Source: Planctomycetaceae bacterium (GTDB taxonomy: Bacteria > Planctomycetota > Planctomycetia > Planctomycetales > Planctomycetaceae). Taken from it: 15,147 nucleotides of DNA. Location: NCBI GenBank assembly GCA_020426125.1, contig JAGQQQ010000301.1, forward strand, positions 2,830 to 17,976. The letters run 5' to 3'. This document shows, one piece after another, positions 1 to 7,875 of this stretch. The position numbers and the translations under genes are program-made. The stretch's first letter is position 1. Every line of letters starts with the position of its first letter. Under the pieces are notes generated by a model, which was not told where the DNA came from, ran no database searches, and saw only the letters and a list, made by a program, of their open reading frames with translations.

Positions 1-1933
1 CGAAATCCGCACGCCGATGAATGCGATCATTGGCATGTCGGAACTGCTGCTGGACACCCCATTGTCCGCACAACAGGCGGATTACCTGCAAACCGTTCTC
101 AGCTCGTCGATGTCGCTGATGGGCATCATCAATGATGTTCTCGACTTCTCGAAGATTGAAGCCGGACGACTCGAGTTGGAAGCGTATCCCATCGATCTTA
201 GGGAATGGCTCGGAGACTCTGTAAAAACTCTCGCGATTCGAGCCCATTCCAAGAGTCTTGAACTCGCCTGTCATGTGGACCCAGCCGTCCCGAAGTCCGT
301 GCGGGGAGATGGAATGCGGCTCCGGCAGGTCGCCATTAACTTGTTGGGAAATGCCATCAAGTTCACCGACGAGGGCGAGGTTCTCCTCGATGTCACCGTC
401 GAGGAATCTTATGAGGATCGCTTGCTCCTTCACTTTCGTGTACGCGATACCGGTGTCGGAATTCCGAAAGAACACCAAGCGAGAATCTTCGATGCCTTTG
501 AACAGGCCGACATGTCCACGACTCGCAAATTTGGAGGGACGGGGCTCGGACTCGCGATCTCCTCCCGGCTCGTCAAGATGATGGGGGGCCGGATGTGGGT
601 CGAGAGCGAACCGGGACACGGAAGCACCTTTCACTTTCTCGCGGAGTTCGGCGTCTGCGAGACCTCCGAGAAAGCTCCCGCGAGACGAATGACTGCCGTT
701 CTCGATGGCCTCCGCGTCCTGATTGTGGACGACAACGAGACCAACCGCGACATCCTCGCCGAGATGTGCAAGAACTGGGGCCTGAACCCCGTCTCTGCTG
801 CTGACGCCGCGGAAGCCCTGCAAAAAATTCGGAATCTCGATCCCTGCAAGGATCCCTTTGAATTGGCGATCATTGACGCCGGAATGCCAGACATCGATGG
901 ATTTTCCCTGGTCGAGTCCATTCATGGGGAAACAGACTTCGCGGGCCCCGTGATCATGATGCTCAGTTCCCCCGACCGGCAGGAGGAACTCGCCCGTTGC
1001 CAGGAGGTCGGCGTGCGCACCTACTTGATTAAGCCCATTAAACAATCCGACCTCATGGACGCCATCGTCACCGTGCTCGACCTGTCTATCGTCCGCGAAG
1101 TCGCGCAAGTCGCGCAGCCTCCGGAACAAACCCGTTCGCTCAACATTCTCCTCGCCGAGGACAGCCTCGCGAATCAGAAACTCGCAATCGGCTTGCTTTC
1201 GAGATGGGGGCATCAGGTCACCGTTGCCAACAACGGCCGCGAGGCCATCAACCGGCTTTCGGAAAAAAATTTCGATGTCATCTTGATGGACATCCAAATG
1301 CCCGAACTCGATGGCATCTCCGCGACCGCGGAAATTCGGGAACTCCAGGCCGATGGGAAAGTGCCGCTGTGCCCCATTATCGCCATGACCGCCCACGCGA
1401 TGAAAGGAGACCGGGAGCGTTGCATCGAAGCGGGGATGGATGACTACGTCTCCAAACCGATCCGTCCCCCGGAACTGTCCAAAGCCCTCACGAGGGCCGT
1501 CGAACATTATCCTCAACGCGATGAAAACGAACCAACATCCGAACCTCCAGCGGCTCCCGCCTCTGCCGCGACGGCTCCCCAAGAGTTGTTCAATTGGACG
1601 AATTTTTTGGAAACAGTCCTCAATGATCCCCGGCTCGCGAAGGATGTCGTGAACGGGTACCTCGCGGAGACTCCCCAACTCATGACACAATTGGAACAGT
1701 CAACTCGCCAACGAAACTCCGAGTTGGCAACGCGTATGGCCCACACCCTAAAGGGCAGTTTGCGGACGTTTGACTCACCCCTGGAATCGTCCGCGAAGAC
1801 GCTGGAGGCGGCCGCCAAAGACGGGGACTGGGAGACCGTGGCGTCTGTGTTGCCCGAGTTTTCCAACCAAATGGAGCAACTCGAATCTCAATTGCGGGAC
1901 AAGTTGCAGCAACTTGCCAACCCCAGAGGATAA
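1..1933 (+). CDS. Hybrid sensor histidine kinase (HisKA-HATPase-REC-REC-HPt), 5' end outside window
   Basis: Multistep phosphorelay kinase, C-terminal part only. The frame is open to the left edge: codons from base 2 read EIRTPMNAIIGM, the sequence that follows the phospho-accepting His of the H-box. Base 1 (c) would be the third base of that His codon, so the sensor region lies upstream and the ATG at 17 is internal. Counting that Met as residue 1, the ATPase domain has an N-box (NLLGNAIKF, about 109-117), G1 box DTGVGIP (about 143) and G2 box GGTGLGLAIS (about 175). Receiver 1 (about 232-350) has VDDN, Asp287 in DAGMPDIDG and the conserved Lys in LIKPI. Receiver 2 (about 375-495) has AEDS, Asp425 in MDIQMPELDG, Thr in MTAHAM and Lys in SKPI. 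A C-terminal HPt domain has His576 in AHTLKGS. All relay residues visible are intact, so signal can plausibly pass His-Asp-His. The target regulator is not in the window. The Ser/Thr kinase gene follows after 90 bp. Confidence 0.95.
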   Translation, partial: EIRTPMNAIIGMSELLLDTPLSAQQADYLQTVLSSSMSLMGIINDVLDFSKIEAGRLELEAYPIDLREWLGDSVKTLAIRAHSKSLELACHVDPAVPKSVRGDGMRLRQVAINLLGNAIKFTDEGEVLLDVTVEESYEDRLLLHFRVRDTGVGIPKEHQARIFDAFEQADMSTTRKFGGTGLGLAISSRLVKMMGGRMWVESEPGHGSTFHFLAEFGVCETSEKAPARRMTAVLDGLRVLIVDDNETNRDILAEMCKNWGLNPVSAADAAEALQKIRNLDPCKDPFELAIIDAGMPDIDGFSLVESIHGETDFAGPVIMMLSSPDRQEELARCQEVGVRTYLIKPIKQSDLMDAIVTVLDLSIVREVAQVAQPPEQTRSLNILLAEDSLANQKLAIGLLSRWGHQVTVANNGREAINRLSEKNFDVILMDIQMPELDGISATAEIRELQADGKVPLCPIIAMTAHAMKGDRERCIEAGMDDYVSKPIRPPELSKALTRAVEHYPQRDENEPTSEPPAAPASAATAPQELFNWTNFLETVLNDPRLAKDVVNGYLAETPQLMTQLEQSTRQRNSELATRMAHTLKGSLRTFDSPLESSAKTLEAAAKDGDWETVASVLPEFSNQMEQLESQLRDKLQQLANPRG

Positions 1934-2011
1934 CATCCCAAGTTTTTTCGGAGATTGTGTGAGGCGCGCGAGAGTCCGACGTCGCATGGAGAGATGAACA
2001 AAGACTGAACC

Positions 2012-2016
2012 AGGAG
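2012..2016 (+). promoter_or_regulatory. Ribosome binding site of the Ser/Thr kinase gene
   Basis: AGGAG lies 7 bases before the ATG at 2024. This supports that start. The 90-bp gap from the preceding histidine kinase stop shows no hairpin that looks like a terminator, so read-through from the upstream gene is possible. Confidence 0.7.
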
Positions 2017-2023
2017 CCACTCC

Positions 2024-5000
2024 ATGTCCGACGACCCTCAACAACCCATCGCATCCCCCGACTCTGTCGGGAGTTCCGTGGATCCACAATCCGTCGAAGG
2101 AATCTTCCTCGCGGCTCTCGCCAAAGATTCTCCCGAGGAACGGGAGGCTTTTCTCCAGGACGTCTGCGGAGACAACGCCGACCTGAGAATGCGTGTCGAT
2201 GCCTTGCTCAGGGCGTATCAGGACGCCGGGAGTTTCCTGGAGTCTCCGCCTCATTCCCCCGCCGAACGGGATCTCAGCTTCAGCTTTCTGACGCTGTCCA
2301 AAGACCCGAGCCTTCTAGGTCTGCTGGGAGATTACGAAGTCTACGAGATGATCGGTCAAGGGGGGATGGGCATCGTCTTTCGCGCCCGTGACCCGAAACT
2401 CAACCGCGTCGTCGCGATCAAAGTCATGGCTCCCGAACTCGCGGCCAATCCGAACGCCCGCAGACGGTTCATTCGCGAAGCACAAGCGGCGGCGGCGGTG
2501 AGCCATCCGCATGTGGTCACAATCCACGCGGTGGAGGACTCGACGCAGCTTCCATTTCTGGTCATGGAATGCATCGTCGGCCAATCGCTGCAACAGAAAC
2601 TCGACAAGGTCGGCGCCCTGCGGCTCGCGGAGATTCTTCGCATCAGCAAGCAAATCGCCGATGGTCGCTCCGCCGCCCATCGTCAGGGGCTGATTCACCG
2701 TGACATCAAGCCCGCGAATATCCTCCTCGAAAACGGGGTCGAACGGGTCAAGATCACCGACTTCGGTCTTGCTCGGGCTGTTGATGATGTCTCCGTCACA
2801 CGTACAGGTGAGGTTACCGGGACGCCGCAATACATGTCTCCTGAGCAGGCGATGGGAGAACGGGTCGACCACCGCAGCGACCTGTTCAGCCTGGGCTGTG
2901 TGATGTATGCGATGTGCACGGGGCGATCGCCTTTTCGGTCGACAAGTTTCGCGGCGGCGATCAAACGGGTCTGCCATGACGATCCGCGTCCCATCGGAGA
3001 GATCAATGCCGAATTGCCGGACTGGTTGATGGCGACCGTATACAAACTCCTGGCCAAAGATCCCGAGCAGCGGTATCAGTCCGCTGACGAACTGGCCCAT
3101 GAGTTGGAAGCCCGGCTCGCCGGTGTCCAGATGCCGACTCCAACCTACCCTCAACGTCGTGCCGAATCCCTTGGTCCCACATCCGCTTGGGACGATGCCA
3201 AGTCGATGGGAAAGCAAGCGGCCACGCGACTACAACACGGCCTCGCCGAAGCATCCGAACAAGCGACAGCGCAGATTCCCCGTTGGACAATGCTCTTGGC
3301 CGCCATCATCGGGGGCGTGATCGGACTGGGCTTTGTTGACCGTTTCGATTGGGAATTCGCCTTCACACTGTTCGGCCTGATGGTCTTCGGAGCGATTTCC
3401 CTGATCTGGATGGTCCGGCAACAACAGCAGAGTTCTCCTCCCGCCGAAACTCCCTCGGCCAGACTCAGGGAAAATATGTTCCAGATTGGCGCTGCACTTG
3501 GGATCGGAAGTCTTGCTTTAATGACCGGGAGCGTGATTCAGATGGGGCCGCTTCGTGCGGGCGCGTTTGTTCCCGCCGTGATGATCGGCTGGATTGTCAC
3601 CATCTTACTCCTGGCGTCATCGCGATTCACTTCTCACGAAAATCAGCAAAGCAGGTCGGACACAGTTCGACCGATGCCGCTCCACTGGAAACTCTCCCTG
3701 CTCTTGAGCGGTCTGGCCGCGTTCCTGATCGTGGTGTCGATCGCGGTCATGGTCCTGATCGACATTTCTTCCTCACGGTATCTCCGAGACAGGGAACAGC
3801 AAGCCCGCCGGCAGGATGAGGCCGTCTCTCAGCCGGAGTCTTTTGAAGTGATTCCGGAGCAGCCGAACGCTTCCCCCACAGAAATGGGAGGCCTGATCGT
3901 CCAACTGACGGAGCCCGAACTCTCGCTATTGGTCGTTCCCGTGAGCGAGCAAGACGACCGAACGAATGAACTTCCTTTTCATACCTTTGAAGTCTTTCGT
4001 AGCGAAACGAAACAGCATTTGGTCGGGACATATGACATCCTTCAACGCGACTACCTCTACGGCTGGCTGGACGGAAAACAAGAGGTTCCGGGCATCGGCG
4101 GGAGCGAGGACGACACGATGATGTCTGGCTACGGAGGAGACATGTACGGCGAAAGCGAATTTTCAGGAATGGAATACATGATGGGATCAGGATATCCCGG
4201 TTCCTATGCCGCTGGACCAAGCGGATCGTCCGTCCCAGCGTATTATCCAGCCGGCACCGTCACAATCACCGCCGGGGAATTCCAGGCGATCCAGGCCAAA
4301 CGCTCAATGGAACTGATTCGCAACAACAGTCCCCACTGCCAAGAGGGACAGTTCTATCGACTTCTCTGGAATGGTCAGGTCTTCACGCTCTCCGCCGATC
4401 AGGCGCGCACTGTCGATCTCGTGATGGCCGTCGGCGAGAAAGATGGCAGCAGCATCAGCGAACGTAAACTCCTGGACACCTTTCACGAGAATTTCCCCGA
4501 GCGTCCGGAATACGCGAACATCGCGGCGATCTTCAACAATGGAAAACACCCCGCGTATGGCCATCTCCTGAAACACACCCATGGCGACCCGTCGTCGAAC
4601 GGCCAAAGATACCAACTGGCTCCGATCGGGGAATCCGAAACGTCAGAGGAAGAAGCGTCCGCTCCGCCTCCCCACTCTCTCGCCGAGACGCCAAGCGGGA
4701 CAGGGGCTCCCGGGGGCGAGATCCTTCCCAACATAGCCGCCGACCGCCCCCCACGCAGAGAGATCAGCGGGGCCTCGTTCATCGTCTCCGGACCGGGCTT
4801 TCAGAGCAACGCTGGCACGTTGACACTTGATGTTCGTGACCCTGGGATGACGGTCGCCGTCCGCAAGGCGAGTGTCTTCGACCCCAACGTCTTTTCCGAG
4901 GAGGAAGTCGTGCAAGGGGTCGGCACCACGTCTTGGAACGTGAAAGCGGGCGAGTATGAATTCCTGGTCCTCAACAAGCTCTTCGGCTGGGAACGGGAGA

Positions 5001-6058
5001 CCTTTCGGAAGTCGGTGCCCGCGAGTGATCAAACGAACGTCGTCGTCGACTTTGACTGGAAACGGATGGCCGATGACAGCAACTTCGAAACCCTCAGGCT
5101 TTCGCCGGAGATGTTCTACTGGAACGGGACCGCGTTCGGCCCCATCAAAGATTTTGCTCCCCGGCTTGTGATCGACATTCTCCTAGATCATGCCAGCTCG
5201 GCGGAAATGGAAGTGGACGAGCAAACCATTCTCAAAGCCCTCAGGAGCAGTCTGCAAACACATCTGCGCGACCTCCCGTCCATTGAAGCCGCGTTCGAAG
5301 GCCAGCTCAAACAGGGGACATACGGCAAATTGATCGTTCCCGGAGAACAGGAGGGGACCGTTCGGCTCGCTCCCCGGAAACTCAAAACGCTGACCATCGA
5401 TCTGCAATCGCCAGGAATCTCCGCGACCGTGGAATATCCCAGAGTGAACGGCCTGTTCGGTGGTTTTCGCTCGGTTTACGAGTTTGGAAAGAATGACCTG
5501 GAGATGTTTCCCGGAGAATCGTCCGTTTACAAAGTCTCGATGAGCGATCAACTTGTCGGTTGGCGAAGCAACTTTGGGGAGATGTTCGGCGGGGCTGAAA
5601 CCGTCCAGGTCGTTCTGGGGGAAGGGAATGCAACGTCCGTCTCCTTCCAACGGGACTGGAACCGCATCGCTGACGCGGCTCCTGACGGGAACGCCACGTT
5701 TCAGTGGTTCTCTGGAAGGAGCGTTTCCGGAGGAGGGTTCGGCGGAGGATACGGTGGATCCAACCTGACGAACCAACAAAAACTCGTCGTCGTCCGCTTG
5801 CTCCGCGGCCTCGCCGATGGCGAGCCCGATGTCTCCGAGAAAGAACTGCTCCAGGAACTTAAGATCGACGGCGACCGAACCCTCGACGACATCTTCAACG
5901 GTCTCGACTCCGGCGAATCCTCGTCCTGGAAAGGCCTTCTCGCCCCTGGTGAGACCCCCGACACCTGGAGGCTCACCCCGCCGACCCCCGAACAGATCGG
6001 CAAGGACGAATGGAAACGGATCTACGAAAAGAAGAGTGATTCGTCAGAATCAAATTAA
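2024..6058 (+). CDS. Membrane serine/threonine protein kinase with three repeated C-terminal composite modules
   Basis: Hanks-type protein kinase of 1344 residues. Residues about 25-80 form the acidic helical leader typical of planctomycete kinases (IFLAAL, EREAFL, DLRMRVDALL, GSFLESPP). The catalytic domain (about 104-372) is complete: glycine loop GQGGMG (111-116), Lys133 in AIKVM, catalytic HRDIKPAN (His225, Arg226, Asp227), DFG at 246-248, activation segment TGTPQYMSPEQ, and RSDLFSLGC. It should be active on Ser/Thr of unknown proteins. Five hydrophobic segments follow (about 421-438, 444-462, 485-507, 511-533, 556-580), so the C-terminal 760 residues are predicted outside the cytoplasm. 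That half contains three diverged copies of a unit made of a beta-rich part and a winged-helix-like part: about 622-866, 932-1119 and 1122-1320. Unit 1 is interrupted by a Met/Gly/Tyr/Ser-rich insert (690-744). The C-terminal domains match no family I recognise with confidence. The neighbouring histidine kinase suggests linked signalling. Confidence 0.95.
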   Translation: MSDDPQQPIASPDSVGSSVDPQSVEGIFLAALAKDSPEEREAFLQDVCGDNADLRMRVDALLRAYQDAGSFLESPPHSPAERDLSFSFLTLSKDPSLLGLLGDYEVYEMIGQGGMGIVFRARDPKLNRVVAIKVMAPELAANPNARRRFIREAQAAAAVSHPHVVTIHAVEDSTQLPFLVMECIVGQSLQQKLDKVGALRLAEILRISKQIADGRSAAHRQGLIHRDIKPANILLENGVERVKITDFGLARAVDDVSVTRTGEVTGTPQYMSPEQAMGERVDHRSDLFSLGCVMYAMCTGRSPFRSTSFAAAIKRVCHDDPRPIGEINAELPDWLMATVYKLLAKDPEQRYQSADELAHELEARLAGVQMPTPTYPQRRAESLGPTSAWDDAKSMGKQAATRLQHGLAEASEQATAQIPRWTMLLAAIIGGVIGLGFVDRFDWEFAFTLFGLMVFGAISLIWMVRQQQQSSPPAETPSARLRENMFQIGAALGIGSLALMTGSVIQMGPLRAGAFVPAVMIGWIVTILLLASSRFTSHENQQSRSDTVRPMPLHWKLSLLLSGLAAFLIVVSIAVMVLIDISSSRYLRDREQQARRQDEAVSQPESFEVIPEQPNASPTEMGGLIVQLTEPELSLLVVPVSEQDDRTNELPFHTFEVFRSETKQHLVGTYDILQRDYLYGWLDGKQEVPGIGGSEDDTMMSGYGGDMYGESEFSGMEYMMGSGYPGSYAAGPSGSSVPAYYPAGTVTITAGEFQAIQAKRSMELIRNNSPHCQEGQFYRLLWNGQVFTLSADQARTVDLVMAVGEKDGSSISERKLLDTFHENFPERPEYANIAAIFNNGKHPAYGHLLKHTHGDPSSNGQRYQLAPIGESETSEEEASAPPPHSLAETPSGTGAPGGEILPNIAADRPPRREISGASFIVSGPGFQSNAGTLTLDVRDPGMTVAVRKASVFDPNVFSEEEVVQGVGTTSWNVKAGEYEFLVLNKLFGWERETFRKSVPASDQTNVVVDFDWKRMADDSNFETLRLSPEMFYWNGTAFGPIKDFAPRLVIDILLDHASSAEMEVDEQTILKALRSSLQTHLRDLPSIEAAFEGQLKQGTYGKLIVPGEQEGTVRLAPRKLKTLTIDLQSPGISATVEYPRVNGLFGGFRSVYEFGKNDLEMFPGESSVYKVSMSDQLVGWRSNFGEMFGGAETVQVVLGEGNATSVSFQRDWNRIADAAPDGNATFQWFSGRSVSGGGFGGGYGGSNLTNQQKLVVVRLLRGLADGEPDVSEKELLQELKIDGDRTLDDIFNGLDSGESSSWKGLLAPGETPDTWRLTPPTPEQIGKDEWKRIYEKKSDSSESN
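3887..4621 (+). repeat. Protein-level repeat unit 1 in the kinase C-terminal region
   Basis: This stretch encodes residues about 622-866. A beta-rich segment starts LIVQLTEPELSLLVV and ends VTITAGEFQAI. The winged-helix-like segment starts RLLWNGQVFTLSADQ, continues with a helix ending ISERKLLDTF, then IAAIFNNGKHPAYGHLL, and closes GQRYQLAP. It carries the low-complexity insert at 690-744 inside the beta part. It was aligned by eye with units 2 and 3; DNA identity is low. Confidence 0.55.
4817..5380 (+). repeat. Protein-level repeat unit 2 in the kinase C-terminal region
   Basis: This stretch encodes residues about 932-1119. The beta-rich part starts TLTLDVRDPGMTVAV and ends VVVDFDWKRMADDSNF. 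The helical part starts MFYWNGTAFGPIKDFAPRLV, then VDEQTILKAL, IEAAFEGQLKQGTYGKLIV and closes EGTVRLAPRK. This copy shows the lIvpG...Gt.rLaP ending most clearly. Confidence 0.6.
5387..5986 (+). repeat. Protein-level repeat unit 3 in the kinase C-terminal region
   Basis: This stretch encodes residues about 1122-1320. The beta-rich part starts TLTIDLQSPGISATV and ends TSVSFQRDWNRIAD. The helical part starts FQWFSGRS, has a Gly-rich insert, then NLTNQQKLVVVRLLRGL, VSEKELLQEL, LDDIFNGL, WKGLLAPGE and closes TWRLTPP. The beta parts of units 2 and 3 match best: TLTLDVRDPG against TLTIDLQSPG, and W-K-R-M-A-D against W-N-R-I-A-D. Confidence 0.6.
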
Positions 6059-6076
6059 CGTGCTAGATCGCGAACG

Positions 6077-6113
6077 CCGTTTAGCGGTGCACTTGAAGTA
6101 CGCTGTTAAACGG
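6077..6113. terminator. Possible hairpin between convergent genes
   Basis: CCGTTTA at 6077-6083 pairs with TAAACGG at 6107-6113. An inner GCG/CGC pairing (6084-6086 with 6101-6103) is separated from it by a three-base bulge. On the plus strand TTTT follows at 6116-6119, so it could end the Ser/Thr kinase transcript. It overlaps the stop codon of the leftward EcsC gene. The stem is short and AT-rich, so the call is weak. Confidence 0.3.
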
Positions 6114-7419
6114 ACTTTTCTGTTTCTCCGCCGCCGAAGAATTTTGGCCACGCAACAAATTTCGACAACGTTCGCGGATCAAGCAGCGACTCCGTCCAAG
6201 ACTTCCGGTCCTCTGCGAAGTTGTCCCACATCTGTGCGGCATACGGTTCATACGTCTGACGGATCATTGCCAGCAGACCATGGTCCCGAATCTCCTTGAG
6301 CGCGTCGCGGTAATGCTCGAAGACATTGCGGTCGATCAGACTCCCCGCGACACGAAATCCGGTCACTCCCCCACGGGCAATCGCGGCGGATTGGTTCGCG
6401 GTGTACATCGCCACTCCCGTCGCGGCGGTGATCAACGAAACATTCTCTTGCGCTGCCACTGTATGTAAGGAACTCCAATAAGCCTGGATTTCGCTCTTAG
6501 GGAAGAGTTTGGTCAGATCGGCTTCCCCAGCCAGGGTGCGGGTTTCCTGGATGACGGCTGTGAGGTCCTTGAGCGAGACGGGGGGTCGATCGAGATTCGA
6601 AGCGACGTTTCCCGTTGTGTTGCGAAGCGCCTCGAGGACATCGTCGATATTGTGGATCGTCGACGCCGAGTCGATGAGGCCTTCCCGTTCCAGTTCCTTC
6701 GCGAGTTCTTTCACGTACGTCGACGTGCCATAGGCGACGTCACTGACCGCCGCGAGGACCCATAGCGGAGAAAAGTGCAGCGTGGCCATGCTCGTGAGGT
6801 CGATGAAGTTGCCGACGGCTTTCCGGGCAATGTGCTCCCCGGCCGCTTCCGTGGAACTTTCAGGCGTCGCAGTGGACCGCATTCCGCCCACCGTTTCGGT
6901 CAGAAAGTCGAGCGAGTTGCGAATGGCGACTTCGTACGCTTTCGATGACTGGAACGCCGGCGGAACCAGCAGCGACGCCGCTTCCCGGGAGGTCCCGGCG
7001 GCTACGCCGATCAGCGAACGCATGAGCCGTTCGGGGAGCGAGACGCCGTAGAGCAGATGGTCCAACAGGTTCCTGTCAGCCACCGCGTCCGACTGCTCCG
7101 CAACCGCGATGGCCGGTTCGTCATCGATCTCGATCCCGGAGATTGTCCCAACATCCCGCCAGACACCACCGCACTGAACACACTGGTGGTACGGATCATC
7201 CATTTCATCAAAGACCATCATATCGGAGAGGCAGTGCGGACAGGACAGTGTCTCACCAGCGACCACAAGATCTCCGGGACGGGGCAGCGCTTGAACCTCG
7301 AAGTCCTCGGCAGGTCGGACGAATTCTCCCTGACACGGAGCGCACCGGAGCACCGAGGAATTTGCTTCATCGGGAACCAATAACCTTCGACACAGCGGAC
7401 AAACAGCCATGGACTGCAT
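6106..7419 (-). CDS. EcsC-family protein with N-terminal double zinc ribbon
   Basis: Protein of 437 residues. The N-terminus carries four CxxC pairs: Cys7/Cys10 (CPLC), Cys26/Cys29 (CAPC), Cys60/Cys63 (CPHC) and Cys80/Cys83 (CVQCGGVW). They fit two zinc ribbons; the second resembles the zf-TFIIB type with CxxCGGVW. From about residue 115 the sequence resembles EcsC: LLDHLLYGVSLPERLMRSLIG, SLLVPPAFQSSKAY, and a Gly/Ala-rich middle with FSPLWVLAAVSDVAYGTSTY. EcsC is named from the Bacillus ecs locus, and its biochemical role is not established. The ATG at 7419 is preferred over the Met at residue 4 because AAGGA lies 7 bases upstream of it. The gene sits 79 bp after the small DUF2262-like gene and may share its transcript. 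It ends tail-to-tail with the Ser/Thr kinase. The EcsC assignment is by recognition of pattern; the zinc ribbons are directly visible. Confidence 0.85.
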   Translation of the reverse strand: MQSMAVCPLCRRLLVPDEANSSVLRCAPCQGEFVRPAEDFEVQALPRPGDLVVAGETLSCPHCLSDMMVFDEMDDPYHQCVQCGGVWRDVGTISGIEIDDEPAIAVAEQSDAVADRNLLDHLLYGVSLPERLMRSLIGVAAGTSREAASLLVPPAFQSSKAYEVAIRNSLDFLTETVGGMRSTATPESSTEAAGEHIARKAVGNFIDLTSMATLHFSPLWVLAAVSDVAYGTSTYVKELAKELEREGLIDSASTIHNIDDVLEALRNTTGNVASNLDRPPVSLKDLTAVIQETRTLAGEADLTKLFPKSEIQAYWSSLHTVAAQENVSLITAATGVAMYTANQSAAIARGGVTGFRVAGSLIDRNVFEHYRDALKEIRDHGLLAMIRQTYEPYAAQMWDNFAEDRKSWTESLLDPRTLSKFVAWPKFFGGGETEKSV

Positions 7420-7426
7420 AACACGG

Positions 7427-7431
7427 TCCTT
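7427..7431 (-). promoter_or_regulatory. Ribosome binding site of the EcsC gene
   Basis: On the minus strand AAGGA lies 7 bases before the ATG at 7419. It decides between that start and the in-frame Met three codons later. Confidence 0.6.
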
Positions 7432-7498
7432 CGATCAGGTCGCCACCCCCGTCAACGGGGCAGACAAGATGCGTTTGAGACAACCAACGGAAGTGTTC

Positions 7499-7870
7499 CT
7501 ACCCCTGAAGCGAGGCATCGGCGATCTTTCCCTTGTTGATCCAGACGTCAATCAAGTGGCCGCCAAACATGTCTGAGTCGGAGAAGTAAATGGAGGCCGC
7601 TCCCAATTCATCAGCAAGGACAATTTTCGGCGACGTCAGGTTGGCGGCAAACTGTTCAGGAGTGAGTTCATCGACTTCATCCTCCGCCCAAACGTCGTTA
7701 AACGTCTCCAGGAGCTGCTGTGTCGCGAACTTCTTGATCGTGGGCAACTTCGCGATGATCTTCTCAGCGAATTGTTCCGCTGCTGATGTGGGCTTCCCTT
7801 CGCTCGTGTAGTGGCCATCCAGCACGCGAACGGTGTGTCCCCGCACAGTCAGAGTCAGATTGCTGCTCAT
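7499..7870 (-). CDS. Small protein resembling the DUF2262 family
   Basis: Protein of 123 residues from the chosen ATG at 7870. The open frame extends 17 codons further to a TTG at 7921, but that overlaps the end of the upstream gene and has no supporting signal, whereas GAAGGTGG precedes the ATG by 5 bases. The start MSSNLTLTVRGHTVRVLDG looks like two beta strands. A helical middle follows (SAAEQFAEKIIAKLPTIKKF, then a Glu/Asp-rich stretch). The C-terminus has FSDSDMFGGHLIDVWINKG, which recalls the D-x-x-F-x-G-H-x-I pattern of DUF2262-like proteins, a group of unknown function sometimes found near polymorphic toxins. No toxin is seen here. There is no signal peptide or membrane segment, so it is probably cytoplasmic. 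It lies 37 bp after the cytochrome gene and 79 bp before the EcsC gene, in an operon-like row. The family call is tentative; the gene itself is well supported. Confidence 0.7.
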   Translation of the reverse strand: MSSNLTLTVRGHTVRVLDGHYTSEGKPTSAAEQFAEKIIAKLPTIKKFATQQLLETFNDVWAEDEVDELTPEQFAANLTSPKIVLADELGAASIYFSDSDMFGGHLIDVWINKGKIADASLQG

Positions 7871-7875
7871 AGAAT

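Noticed and set aside
1942..1948. T-run (TTTTTT) just after the histidine kinase stop codon
   Set aside because: No stem precedes it, so it is not a rho-independent terminator.
2315..3217. 300-codon open frame on the minus strand inside the Ser/Thr kinase
   Set aside because: It lies fully opposite the conserved kinase domain and its translation shows no recognisable domain. It is a codon-structure shadow in GC-rich coding DNA.
7447..7460. CCCCG/CGGGG hairpin with a TCAA loop between the DUF2262-like and EcsC genes
   Set aside because: The stem is only 5 bp and no T-run follows on either strand, so it is not called as a terminator. It could be a minor leader structure.
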